Position numbers and translations under genes: made by a program | In this document: piece by piece, positions 1-8,585 of the stretch | How positions within the stretch are numbered: the stretch's first letter is position 1 | How the letters are laid out: every line of letters begins with the position of its first letter | Notes under the pieces: generated by a model | The model's database searches: none | Told to the model about the DNA's origin: nothing | What the model saw: the letters and a program-made list of their open reading frames with translations, nothing else | Assembly: GCF_021283545.2 (NCBI RefSeq) | Contig: NZ_CP128540.1 | Span: 2,515,501 to 2,579,500 of the forward strand | Direction of reading: 5' to 3' | From: Pseudomonas alloputida | GTDB lineage: Bacteria; Pseudomonadota; Gammaproteobacteria; Pseudomonadales; Pseudomonadaceae | DNA length: 64,000 nucleotides

Positions 1-1
1 C

Positions 2-1534
2 GGCATCCCCGGCGTGCACACCCTGGAGCTGTACCGTGGCCTGCCGGGCAGCGGCATTCGCCATGTATTGACCCGCCACGAGCAGGGCGCCGGCTTCATG
101 GCCGACGGCTACGCGCGGGTCAGTGGCAAGCCGGGGGTGTGCTTCGTCATCACCGGCCCAGGCGTGACCAACGTCGCCACCCCCATCGGCCAAGCCTATG
201 CCGACTCGGTGCCGATGCTGGTGATTTCCAGCGTCAACCACACCGCCAGCCTGGGCAAGGGCTGGGGCTGCCTGCATGAAACCCAGGACCAGCGCGCCAT
301 GACTGCGCCCATCACGGCGTTTTCTGCGGTGGCCCTGCAGGGCGACGACTTGCCCGAGCTGATCGCGCGCGCCTGGGCAGTGTTCGACAGCGAACGACCG
401 CGCCCGGTGCACATTTCGGTGCCCCTGGACGTGCTGGCGGCATCGGTCAGCCGGGACTGGAGCGGTGAGGTGGTACGCCGTCCCGGGCGTGGCCAGCCGT
501 GCCGCGAAACCCTCGAGCAGGCTGCCCTGAAGCTTGCCGCCGCCCAGCGGCCTATGATCATTGCCGGGGGTGGCGCGTTGCACGCGGCTGAGCAGTTGCA
601 GCAACTCAGTACACGGCTGGCAGCGCCTCTGTTCACCAGCGTGGCCGGCAAGGGCTTGCTGCCACCAGACGCGCCACTCAATGCCGGCGCCAGCCTGTGC
701 GTCGAACCCGGCTGGCAGTTGATCAGCCAGGCTGATGTGGTGCTTGCCGTAGGCACCGAAATGGCCGACACCGACTTCTGGCGCGAGCGCCTGCCGATCC
801 GCGGCGAGCTGCTGCGCGTCGACATCGACCCGCGCAAGTTCAACGATTTCTACCCCTGTGCCATTGCCCTGCAGGGTGATGCCCGGCAAACCTTGGACGG
901 TTTGCTCGAACACCTGCCCGCACTTCAGCGTGACCCGGCCCAGGCCAGCGCGGCGGTGGCCACCCTGCGCCAGGCCATCCGCAATGGGCATGCCCCGTTG
1001 CAGGCCACGCACCAGGCCATTCTGGACCGTATCGCCGCCGTACTGCCTGACGATGCCTTCATCAGCAGCGACATGACCCAGCTGGCCTATACCGGCAACT
1101 ACGCCTTCGCCAGCCGGGCGCCACGTAGCTGGCTGCACCCCACCGGTTACGGCACCCTCGGCTACGGCCTGCCGGCCGGCATTGGTGGCATGTTCGCCAG
1201 CGACCATCGCCCCGGCCTGGTACTGGTGGGTGATGGCGGCTTCCTGTACACCGCGCAGGAACTGGCCACTGCCGTCGAGGAACTGCGCCGGCCGCTGGTG
1301 GTGTTGCTTTGGAACAATGACGCCCTCGGCCAGATCCGCGACGATATGCTCGGCCTGGATATCGAGCCGGTCGGCGTGCTGCCGCGCAACCCGGATTTCA
1401 TCGGCCTGGCCCGCGCCTTGGGTTGCACCGTGCACCAGCCACGCGACCTGGACGCGCTGCAGGCCGACCTGGCCAGCGGTTTCGCCACACCCGGCGTGAC
1501 GTTCATCGAACTCAAACACACCTGCGTCTGTTAA
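2..1534 (+). CDS. aruI: 5-guanidino-2-oxopentanoate decarboxylase (AruI-like), 5' end outside window
   Basis: ThDP-dependent enzyme of the acetolactate synthase family. It should decarboxylate 2-ketoarginine to 4-guanidinobutanal in the cytoplasmic arginine transaminase pathway. The frame is open from base 2 and reads GIPGVHTLELYRGL, so the true start lies upstream; about 50 residues are missing compared with the roughly 559-residue family. The PYR domain has the catalytic Glu in RHEQGAGFMADGYAR, and the C-terminal PP domain has the ThDP/Mg motif GDG followed by about 26 residues and NN. The assignment to AruI rather than acetolactate synthase rests on remembered resemblance and on the aruH homologue two genes downstream. 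It is separated by 34 bases from the racemase gene and is probably cotranscribed with it. Confidence 0.8.
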   Translation, partial: GIPGVHTLELYRGLPGSGIRHVLTRHEQGAGFMADGYARVSGKPGVCFVITGPGVTNVATPIGQAYADSVPMLVISSVNHTASLGKGWGCLHETQDQRAMTAPITAFSAVALQGDDLPELIARAWAVFDSERPRPVHISVPLDVLAASVSRDWSGEVVRRPGRGQPCRETLEQAALKLAAAQRPMIIAGGGALHAAEQLQQLSTRLAAPLFTSVAGKGLLPPDAPLNAGASLCVEPGWQLISQADVVLAVGTEMADTDFWRERLPIRGELLRVDIDPRKFNDFYPCAIALQGDARQTLDGLLEHLPALQRDPAQASAAVATLRQAIRNGHAPLQATHQAILDRIAAVLPDDAFISSDMTQLAYTGNYAFASRAPRSWLHPTGYGTLGYGLPAGIGGMFASDHRPGLVLVGDGGFLYTAQELATAVEELRRPLVVLLWNNDALGQIRDDMLGLDIEPVGVLPRNPDFIGLARALGCTVHQPRDLDALQADLASGFATPGVTFIELKHTCVC

Positions 1535-1568
1535 GGCGCGCACTACGACAAGAACACGAGTAATCACC

Positions 1569-2798
1569 ATGCCCTTTCGCCGTACCCTTCTGGCTGCATC
1601 CCTGGCACTTCTGATCACCGGACAGGCCCCCCTGTATGCGGCACCACCGTTGTCGATGGACAACGGCACCAACACCCTGACCGTGCAAAACAGCAATGCC
1701 TGGGTCGAAGTCAGCGCCAGCGCCCTGCAGCACAACATCCGCACGCTGCAGGCCGAGCTGGCCGGCAAGTCCAAGCTGTGCGCCGTGCTCAAGGCCGATG
1801 CCTATGGCCACGGTATCGGCCTGGTAATGCCATCGATCATCGCCCAAGGCGTGCCCTGCGTGGCGGTGGCCAGCAACGAGGAGGCCCGCGTGGTCCGCGC
1901 CAGTGGCTTCACCGGGCAACTGGTGCGGGTACGCCTGGCCAGCCTCAGCGAGCTGGAAGATGGCTTGCAGTACGACATGGAAGAGCTGGTGGGCAGCGCG
2001 GAATTTGCCCGCCAGGCCGATGCCATCGCCGCGCGCCATGGCAAGACCTTGCGCATTCACATGGCGCTCAACTCCAGCGGCATGAGCCGCAACGGGGTGG
2101 AGATGGCCACCTGGTCCGGCCGTGGCGAAGCGCTGCAGATCACCGACCAGAAGCACCTCAAGCTGGTCGCGCTGATGACCCACTTCGCCGTGGAAGACAA
2201 GGACGATGTACGCAAGGGCCTGGCGGCATTCAACGAGCAGACCGACTGGTTGATCAAGCACGCCAGGCTGGACCGCAGCAAGCTCACCCTGCACGCCGCC
2301 AACTCGTTCGCTACGCTGGAAGTGCCGGAAGCGCGCCTGGACATGGTACGAACGGGTGGCGCGCTGTTCGGCGACACCGTGCCGGCGCGCACCGAGTACA
2401 AACGTGCGATGCAGTTCAAATCGCACGTGGCGGCGGTGCACAGCTATCCGGCCGGCAACACCGTGGGCTATGACCGCACCTTCACCCTGGCCCGTGATTC
2501 GCGGCTGGCCAACATTACGGTCGGGTACTCCGATGGCTACCGCCGGGTATTCACCAACAAGGGCCATGTGCTGATCAACGGCCACCGTGTGCCGGTCGTG
2601 GGCAAGGTGTCGATGAACACGCTGATGGTCGATGTCACCGACTTCCCTGATGTGAAGGGGGGTAACGAAGTGGTGCTGTTCGGCAAGCAGGCCGGGGGCG
2701 AAATCACCCAGGCCGAGATGGAAGAAATCAACGGCGCGTTGCTCGCCGATTTGTACACCGTATGGGGCAATTCCAACCCGAAGATACTCGTCGACTGA
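1569..2798 (+). CDS. alr: Periplasmic broad-specificity amino-acid racemase (Bsr/Alr type)
   Basis: PLP-dependent racemase of the alanine-racemase fold, expected to interconvert D- and L-forms of basic amino acids such as Lys and Arg. The 409-residue protein starts with a Sec signal peptide (basic MPFRR, hydrophobic stretch, AAP cleavage region near residue 25), so it acts in the periplasm, unlike housekeeping Alr. The PLP lysine is K75 in AVLKADAYGHG and the second catalytic base is Y301 in GNTVGYDRTF. The only cysteines, C71 and C97, could form a disulfide as in other Bsr enzymes. It sits between aruI and aruH, so it can feed D-arginine or D-lysine into the transaminase pathway. The NSSGMSRNG motif and the signal peptide favour Bsr over ordinary Alr. 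Confidence 0.9.
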   Translation: MPFRRTLLAASLALLITGQAPLYAAPPLSMDNGTNTLTVQNSNAWVEVSASALQHNIRTLQAELAGKSKLCAVLKADAYGHGIGLVMPSIIAQGVPCVAVASNEEARVVRASGFTGQLVRVRLASLSELEDGLQYDMEELVGSAEFARQADAIAARHGKTLRIHMALNSSGMSRNGVEMATWSGRGEALQITDQKHLKLVALMTHFAVEDKDDVRKGLAAFNEQTDWLIKHARLDRSKLTLHAANSFATLEVPEARLDMVRTGGALFGDTVPARTEYKRAMQFKSHVAAVHSYPAGNTVGYDRTFTLARDSRLANITVGYSDGYRRVFTNKGHVLINGHRVPVVGKVSMNTLMVDVTDFPDVKGGNEVVLFGKQAGGEITQAEMEEINGALLADLYTVWGNSNPKILVD

Positions 2799-2822
2799 AA
2801 TTGCCATTGAAAGGAGATTGCC

Positions 2823-4013
2823 ATGCGCTACGCCAAGCTCACCCAACGCATCGCCGGCGACGGCGCTGCGGCCTGGGACATCCACTACCGCGCCCTGGCG
2901 CTGCAGGCTGAGGACAAGGACATCCTGCTGCTGTCGGTGGGTGACCCGGACTTCGACACTCCCGCGCCTATCGTCGAGGCGGCCATCGACAGCCTGCGCG
3001 CTGGCCATACCCATTACGCCGATGTACGCGGCAAGCTGGCGCTGCGCCAGGCCATCGCCAACCGTCACCGGCAGCGCAGCGGCCAGGCGGTGAGCGCCGA
3101 CCAGGTGACGGTGCTGGCGGGGGCCCAGTGCGCATTGTACTGCGTGGCCCAGTGCATACTCGACCCAGGCGATGAGGTGATCGTTGCCGAACCGATGTAT
3201 GTCACCTACGAGGCCGTGTTCGGCGCCTGTGGCGCCAAGGTGGTGCCGGTACCGGTCAAGCCCGAGAATGGCTTTCGCGTGTGCCCGCGTGACGTCGCCG
3301 AGCGCATTACCCCGCGCACCCGCGCGCTGGCCCTGAACAGCCCGCACAACCCTTCAGGGGCGAGCCTGCCGCGCGCCACCTGGGAGGCGCTGGCCGAACT
3401 GTGCGTTGCCCATGATCTGTGGCTGATCTCTGACGAGGTCTACAGCGAGCTGCTGTATGAAGGCGAGCATGTCAGCCCCGGCAGCCTGCCGGGCATGGCC
3501 GAGCGCACTGCAACGTTGAACAGCCTGTCCAAATCGCATGCCATGACCGGCTGGCGCATGGGGTGGGTGGTCGGCTCGACAGCACTGGCCACGCATCTGG
3601 AAAACCTCGCCCTGTGCATGCTCTACGGCTTGCCGGACTTCGTCCAGGATGCCGCCGTGGTGGCGCTGGAGCACCCGTTGCCCGAACTGGACGCCATGCG
3701 CGAAGCCTACCGCCAGCGGCGCGATCTGGTGTGCGAACAGCTGGCCGGCTGCCCGGGCCTGAAGGCGTTGAAGCCCGATGGTGGCATGTTCGTGATGCTC
3801 GACATCCGTGAAACCGGCGTTAGCGCCCAGGCCTTCGCCGACTACCTGTTGGACAGCCAGGGCGTGTCGGTGCTTGCCGGCGAGGCATTCGGCCCTAGCG
3901 CTGCCGGGCATATCCGCCTGGGCCTGGTGCTGGGTAACGAGGCGCTGGTCGATGCCTGCCAGCGCATTGCCCGCTGCGCCGGCGAACTGATGCGCGGGCA
4001 GACGGATGCGTGA
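2823..4013 (+). CDS. aruH: Arginine:pyruvate transaminase (AruH-like)
   Basis: Fold-type I PLP aminotransferase of 396 residues. It should transfer the amino group of L-arginine to pyruvate, giving 2-ketoarginine and alanine, the first step of the arginine transaminase pathway. The PLP-binding lysine is K237 in NSLSKSHAMTGWRMGW; NSPHNPSG (around 172) and SDEVYSEL (D204) are the usual cofactor-contacting motifs. The N-terminus MRYAKLTQRIAGDGAAAWDI is very close to what I remember of P. aeruginosa AruH. An AAAGGAG ribosome site lies 6 bases before the ATG. It is 24 bases downstream of the racemase and in the same operon. Confidence 0.85.
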   Translation: MRYAKLTQRIAGDGAAAWDIHYRALALQAEDKDILLLSVGDPDFDTPAPIVEAAIDSLRAGHTHYADVRGKLALRQAIANRHRQRSGQAVSADQVTVLAGAQCALYCVAQCILDPGDEVIVAEPMYVTYEAVFGACGAKVVPVPVKPENGFRVCPRDVAERITPRTRALALNSPHNPSGASLPRATWEALAELCVAHDLWLISDEVYSELLYEGEHVSPGSLPGMAERTATLNSLSKSHAMTGWRMGWVVGSTALATHLENLALCMLYGLPDFVQDAAVVALEHPLPELDAMREAYRQRRDLVCEQLAGCPGLKALKPDGGMFVMLDIRETGVSAQAFADYLLDSQGVSVLAGEAFGPSAAGHIRLGLVLGNEALVDACQRIARCAGELMRGQTDA

Positions 4014-4111
4014 GCACACCGTCCAGCGTATGCGCCGCCCGGGCCAGGAGGAAGGCGCGCGCTGCTGAACCACTGCGGCAAGATAACCTGTTTTGTGTGA
4101 GGAGAATGCTT

Positions 4112-4813
4112 GTGAATGTACTGATCGTCCACGCTCACCCCGAACCGCAATCGTTCACGGCAGCCCTGCGTGACCAGGCTGTGGAAACCTTCCGTGCCCA
4201 AGGTCATCAGGTGCAGGTCAGTGACTTGTACGCCATGGGCTGGAACCCGGTGGCCAGTGCCGATGACTTTACCCAGCGCGAGAACCCCGAGTACCTCGTG
4301 TATGCGCTGGAGCAGCGTCAGGGCGTCAAGCGCGGTGCCATTGCCGCAGATATCCAGCAGGAGCTGGACAAGCTGTTGTGGGCCGATCTGCTGGTGCTGA
4401 ACTTCCCGATCTTCTGGTTCTCGGCCCCGGCCATGCTCAAGGGCTGGATCGACCGGGTGCTGGTGTCGGGGGTGTGCTATGGCGGCAAGCGCTTCTACGA
4501 CCAGGGCGGGTTGGCCGGCAAGAGGGCGCTGGTGACCGTGACCCTGGGCGGGCGCGAGCACATGTTTGGCGACGGCGCGATTCACGGGCCGCTGGAAGAC
4601 ATGCTGCGGCCGATTCTGCGGGGCACGCTGGCCTATGTCGGGTTCGAGGTGCTGCCGCCGTTCGTGGCGTGGCATGTGCCGTACATCAGTGCTGATGCGC
4701 GGCAGGACTTTCTGCAGCAATACCGGCAGCGTCTGGAGCAGCTCTCGGACGACCAGCCACTGGTGTTCCCGCGCCTGGCGCAGTTCGATGAAGCGTTGTA
4801 CCCGCTGACGTGA
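4112..4813 (+). CDS. NAD(P)H:quinone oxidoreductase, flavodoxin_2 family
   Basis: Predicted 233-residue FAD-dependent quinone reductase of the MdaB/KefF/NQO1-like flavodoxin-2 family. It would reduce quinones or related electrophiles by two electrons in the cytosol. It begins VNVLIVHAHPEPQSF, the typical first strand and phosphate loop, and carries NFPIFWFSAPAMLKGWIDRV, the family's flavin/dimer motif. I choose the GTG at 4112 because GAGGAG at 4099-4104 is 7 bases away; the in-frame ATG at 4106 would be only one base from it. It follows aruH by about 100 bases and precedes a terminator, so it may be the last gene of the aru operon. No sequence feature ties it to arginine catabolism. Confidence 0.8.
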   Translation: MNVLIVHAHPEPQSFTAALRDQAVETFRAQGHQVQVSDLYAMGWNPVASADDFTQRENPEYLVYALEQRQGVKRGAIAADIQQELDKLLWADLLVLNFPIFWFSAPAMLKGWIDRVLVSGVCYGGKRFYDQGGLAGKRALVTVTLGGREHMFGDGAIHGPLEDMLRPILRGTLAYVGFEVLPPFVAWHVPYISADARQDFLQQYRQRLEQLSDDQPLVFPRLAQFDEALYPLT

Positions 4814-4835
4814 CCTTTCTCCTGTATTGACCACT

Positions 4836-4863
4836 GGGGCCGCAACGCGGCCCCAACATTTTG
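4836..4863 (+). terminator. Rho-independent terminator after the aru operon
   Basis: GGGGCCGC, loop AAC, GCGGCCCC forms a perfect 8-bp stem followed by a short T run (ATTTT). It lies 22 bases after the quinone reductase stop codon. Confidence 0.7.
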
Positions 4864-5006
4864 TCGGCATACGATGTTCTGCAAACCTTCCAGCGCCACC
4901 TGCCAAAAAACGACCACCCACACATTCGGGGTATGTCACCCCTGGGCGAATCCACCGATAGTGAACCCATCGGCTCGATCCGGAGCACTCACACGATGGA
5001 GTTGCC

Positions 5007-6110
5007 ATGCGCAAGGTACTGAAGGTGATTGGCGGTCTGCTGCTGGCGTCTGGCGCCAGCCTTGCCCAGGCGGCAGAGGTGGGCAGCGGTAACACGTTAC
5101 GGTTGTACAACTGGACCGACTACATCGGTGAAACCACCCTGGCCGACTTCGAGAAGGCCACCGGCATCAAGGTCATCTACGACACCTTCGATGGCTACGA
5201 AACCGTGCAGACCAAGCTGCTCACCGGCCGTTCTGGCTACGACCTGGTCATGCTCAACGCCTCGCTGGTCCCCCCGCTGATCAGCGCCGGTGTGTTCCAG
5301 GCACTGGACAAGCAGCAACTGCCCAGTTGGCACAACCTCGACCAGCAGGTGGTGAACGACCTGCAGGGCTACGACCCTGGCCTGAAGTATTCGGCGCCCT
5401 ACACCTGGGGCAGCTCTGGGGTCACCTACAACGTCGACAAGATCACCGCACGCATGCCCGACGCGCCGATCGGTTCGCTGGCCATGCTGTTCGACCCCAA
5501 GATCGTCTCGCGCTTCGCCGACTGCGGTGTCACCCTGATGGACGCGCCCACTGAGGTCATCCCACTGGCCTTGCAGTACCTGGGCAAGGACCCGCGCAGC
5601 GCGTCGCCGGCCGACCTCAAGGCGGCCGAACAATTGTTGCTGGGCATCCGCCCTTACATACGCAAGTTCGATTCGGTGAATTACCTCACCAGCCTGCCCA
5701 ACGGCGATGTCTGCCTGGCGCTGACCTGGTCCGGTGACTATGCCACCGCCCAGGCCCGCGCAGTGGAAGCGAAGAAGGACATCAAACTGTCGTTCTTCAT
5801 CCCCAGGGAAGGTTCGCTGATCTGGTTCGACAACCTGTACATCCCCAAGGATGCGCCGCACGCGGCCAACGCCCACCGTTTCATCGAGTTTCTGCTGCAG
5901 CCGCAGACCATGGCCAAGGTCACCGACTACATCCATTACGCCAACAGCAACGCTGCCGCTACCGCGCTGGTGCGTGATGACATTCGTCAGGACCCGGCCA
6001 TCTACCCTGACGCACCCACCCGTGAACGCCTGTTCGCGCAGAAAACCCAGAGCCCCAGGGACATGCGCGCCATCACCCGGGTCTGGAGCACGGTCAAGAC
6101 CGGTTTCTGA
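5007..6110 (+). CDS. Polyamine-type ABC transporter periplasmic binding protein (PotF/SpuD-like)
   Basis: Periplasmic solute-binding protein of 367 residues in the spermidine/putrescine class. It has a Sec signal peptide (MRKVLKVIGGLLLASGASLAQA, cut before AE) and the family start LRLYNWTDYIGETTLADFEKAT, followed by GYDLVMLNASLV and a late DNLYIPKDAPH segment as in PotF. No ATPase or permease gene is next to it, so it either works with a transporter encoded elsewhere or acts as a sensor. A class III aminotransferase follows 34 bases later, consistent with uptake of an amine that is then transaminated. The ligand cannot be read from sequence. Confidence 0.8.
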   Translation: MRKVLKVIGGLLLASGASLAQAAEVGSGNTLRLYNWTDYIGETTLADFEKATGIKVIYDTFDGYETVQTKLLTGRSGYDLVMLNASLVPPLISAGVFQALDKQQLPSWHNLDQQVVNDLQGYDPGLKYSAPYTWGSSGVTYNVDKITARMPDAPIGSLAMLFDPKIVSRFADCGVTLMDAPTEVIPLALQYLGKDPRSASPADLKAAEQLLLGIRPYIRKFDSVNYLTSLPNGDVCLALTWSGDYATAQARAVEAKKDIKLSFFIPREGSLIWFDNLYIPKDAPHAANAHRFIEFLLQPQTMAKVTDYIHYANSNAAATALVRDDIRQDPAIYPDAPTRERLFAQKTQSPRDMRAITRVWSTVKTGF

Positions 6111-6144
6111 ACACTGCCCAAAAATTCTCGCCAAGGAGCTGCCC

Positions 6145-7557
6145 ATGGCCACCCCAAGCAAAGCATTCGCCATTGCCCACGACCCGCTGGTGGAGGCCGA
6201 CAAGGCCCACTACATGCACGGCTACCATGTGTTCGACGAGCACCGCGAGCAAGGTGCGTTGAACATCGTCGCCGGTGAGGGCGCCTACATTCGTGACACC
6301 CACGGCAACCGCTTCCTCGATGCCGTCGGCGGCATGTGGTGCACCAACATCGGCCTGGGCCGCGAGGAAATGGCCCTGGCCATCGTAGACCAGGTGCGCC
6401 AGCTGGCGTATTCCAACCCGTTCTCCGACATGGCCAACGACGTGGCCATCGAACTGTGCCAGAAGCTTGCGCAGCTGGCGCCGGGCGACTTGAACCATGT
6501 GTTCCTCACCACCGGCGGCTCGACCGCTGTCGACACCGCCTACCGGCTGATCCAGTACTACCAGAACTGCCGCGGCAAGCCGCACAAGAAGCACATCATC
6601 GCCCGCTACAACGCCTACCACGGCTCCACCACCCTGACCATGTCGATTGGCAACAAAGCCGCCGACCGGGTGCCGGAGTTCGATTACCACCACGACCTGA
6701 TCCACCACGTCTCCAACCCCAACCCGTACCGCGCGCCAGACGACATGGACGAGGCGGAGTTCCTCGACTTCCTGGTGGCCGAGTTCGAGGACAAGATCCT
6801 CTCGCTGGGTGCCGACAACGTGGCGGCATTCTTCGCCGAGCCGATCATGGGCTCGGGCGGGGTGATCATTCCGCCCGAGGGCTACTTCCAGCGCATGTGG
6901 CAGCTGTGCCAGACCTACGACATCCTGTTCGTCGCCGACGAAGTGGTGACCTCGTTCGGGCGCCTGGGCACCTTCTTCGCCAGCGAGGAACTGTTTGGCG
7001 TCACCCCAGACATCATCACCACCGCCAAAGGCCTGACCTCGGCGTACCTGCCGCTGGGCGCGTGTATTTTTTCCGAGCGCATCTGGCAAGTGATTGCCGA
7101 GCCAGGCAAGGGTCGTTGCTTTACCCACGGGTTTACCTACAGCGGCCACCCGGTGTGCTGCACGGCGGCGCTGAAGAACATCGAGATCATCGAGCGTGAG
7201 CAACTGCTCGATCATGTCAACGACGTGGGGAGTTACCTTGAGCAACGCTTGCAGAGCCTGCGCGATCTGCCGCTGGTGGGGGATGTGCGCTGCATGAAGC
7301 TGATGGCCTGTGTCGAGTTCGTCGCCAACAAGGCCAGCAAGGCACTGTTCGCCGATGAGGTGAACATTGGCGAGCGCATCCACAGCAAGGCGCAGGAAAA
7401 AGGGTTGCTGGTGCGCCCGATCATGCACCTGAACGTGATGTCGCCACCGTTGATCATCACCCATGCGCAGGTGGACGAGATCGTCGAGACCCTGCGCCAG
7501 TGCATCATTGAGACCGCGCGTGAACTCACGGCGCTTGGCCTGTACCAAGGCCGATGA
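6145..7557 (+). CDS. Class III PLP aminotransferase (omega-amino acid/amine:pyruvate type)
   Basis: Cytoplasmic 470-residue class III aminotransferase acting on omega-amino groups, such as diamines or omega-amino acids, with pyruvate or 2-oxoglutarate as acceptor. The PLP lysine is K295 in TTAKGLTSAYLPLGA; LFVADEVVTSFGR is the cofactor aspartate motif and LDAVGGMWCTNIGLG the N-terminal dimer/substrate segment. AAGGAG lies 5 bases before the ATG chosen here; a longer open frame upstream overlaps the binding-protein gene and is not coding. It follows the polyamine-type binding protein by 34 bases, so putrescine or a related amine is a reasonable guess, but ornithine-derived or other amines are equally possible. 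Confidence 0.82.
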   Translation: MATPSKAFAIAHDPLVEADKAHYMHGYHVFDEHREQGALNIVAGEGAYIRDTHGNRFLDAVGGMWCTNIGLGREEMALAIVDQVRQLAYSNPFSDMANDVAIELCQKLAQLAPGDLNHVFLTTGGSTAVDTAYRLIQYYQNCRGKPHKKHIIARYNAYHGSTTLTMSIGNKAADRVPEFDYHHDLIHHVSNPNPYRAPDDMDEAEFLDFLVAEFEDKILSLGADNVAAFFAEPIMGSGGVIIPPEGYFQRMWQLCQTYDILFVADEVVTSFGRLGTFFASEELFGVTPDIITTAKGLTSAYLPLGACIFSERIWQVIAEPGKGRCFTHGFTYSGHPVCCTAALKNIEIIEREQLLDHVNDVGSYLEQRLQSLRDLPLVGDVRCMKLMACVEFVANKASKALFADEVNIGERIHSKAQEKGLLVRPIMHLNVMSPPLIITHAQVDEIVETLRQCIIETARELTALGLYQGR

Positions 7558-7610
7558 ACCTGGCGCAAAGGGCTGTGCGCGGGCGTGCCTGGCAGGCTAG
7601 ACTGCCGGGC

Positions 7611-8453
7611 ATGACCCAGGCCTCTCCCGATACCCCGCTTACCCTCACAATGGGCGCGCTGCAGCAGTGGCACGTGGCGTTGCAGCGCGCCCTGGCCCAT
7701 GGTGAAACCCCCGAGGCGCTGGAGTATGTGGCCGCTGCCATCGGCCAGTTGGTGCAGGTGGAGTCGATGATGATCAGCCTTGAGTGCCAGGGGCGGGCGC
7801 CGCAGTTGCTGTACCAGCAAGGCATCCCCGAACGGCATCGGGCCGCGGTGCTGGAGCGCTATTTCAGCGCCGGCTACCTGCTGGACCCTTTCTGCCTTGC
7901 CGTGCAAAGCGGCCTGGCCGAAGGCTTCTACCACCTGCAGGAAATCGCCCCCGACAACTTCTTCGACAGCGACTACTACAAGGCCTATTACCTGGGTACA
8001 GGTTGCAGTGAAGACAGCTACTACATCGTCGACATCAGCGCAGGCCGCAAGCTGTCGCTGAGCCTGTTCCAGGGCTGCAGCGGCACGCGCCTGAACGCCG
8101 GGCAGGTCGACCTGTTGCGTGCGCTGGAGCCGATGGTGCGCGAACTGCTGGGGCGTTATGCCCGACACAACCTGGAACCGGGCGCTGCATCAACCGAGCG
8201 CGGCAGCCTGCAGGCAGCGTTCGACAGCTTCGGCTGCCAGGTGCTGACCGACCGCGAACGGGAAGTGGCGCACATGATCCTGCGCGGGCACTCGGTGAAA
8301 TCTACCGCGCTGGAGTTGGGTATTTCGCCGGAGACCGTGCGCATGCACCGCAAGAACCTGTACATGAAGCTTGAGATCAACTCGCAATCGGAGTTGTTTG
8401 CACGGTTTATCGACTGGTTACGCGGTGATCATTTGCCGATGATTTTAGATTGA
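7611..8453 (+). CDS. LuxR-family transcriptional regulator
   Basis: DNA-binding regulator of about 280 residues. The C-terminus is a GerE/LuxR helix-turn-helix (LTDREREVAHMILRGHSVKSTALELGISPETVRMHRKNL, about residues 209-250 from this start). The N-terminal 200 residues do not show the conserved acyl-homoserine-lactone pocket that I would expect, so the signal is unknown. An alternative ATG at 7554 overlaps the aminotransferase stop codon (ATGA) and would add 19 basic, unconserved-looking residues; neither start has a good ribosome site, so translational coupling from 7554 remains possible. Position directly after the aminotransferase suggests it controls the binding-protein/aminotransferase pair. 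Confidence 0.75.
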   Translation: MTQASPDTPLTLTMGALQQWHVALQRALAHGETPEALEYVAAAIGQLVQVESMMISLECQGRAPQLLYQQGIPERHRAAVLERYFSAGYLLDPFCLAVQSGLAEGFYHLQEIAPDNFFDSDYYKAYYLGTGCSEDSYYIVDISAGRKLSLSLFQGCSGTRLNAGQVDLLRALEPMVRELLGRYARHNLEPGAASTERGSLQAAFDSFGCQVLTDREREVAHMILRGHSVKSTALELGISPETVRMHRKNLYMKLEINSQSELFARFIDWLRGDHLPMILD

Positions 8454-8585
8454 CTGTCTTGAGCCCTGGCGATTCGCGTGTCGCAGCATGAAACAGCTCA
8501 ATGGGAACATCCCTATACCGATGGGTATACGGGGCCGGCATAGCCAATAGGGCAGGGCTATACAGCCCCTGTGGGCATGGTGTGT

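Noticed and set aside
1512..3347. Minus-strand open frame of 611 codons opposite the racemase and AruH genes
   Set aside because: Overlaps two certain genes entirely, and no recognisable motif.
8510..8534. TATACC-GATG-GGTATA inverted repeat between convergent LuxR and catR genes
   Set aside because: Six-bp AT-rich stem without T run; the arms resemble half of the GntR-type operator only by chance and the site lies at gene ends, not at a promoter.
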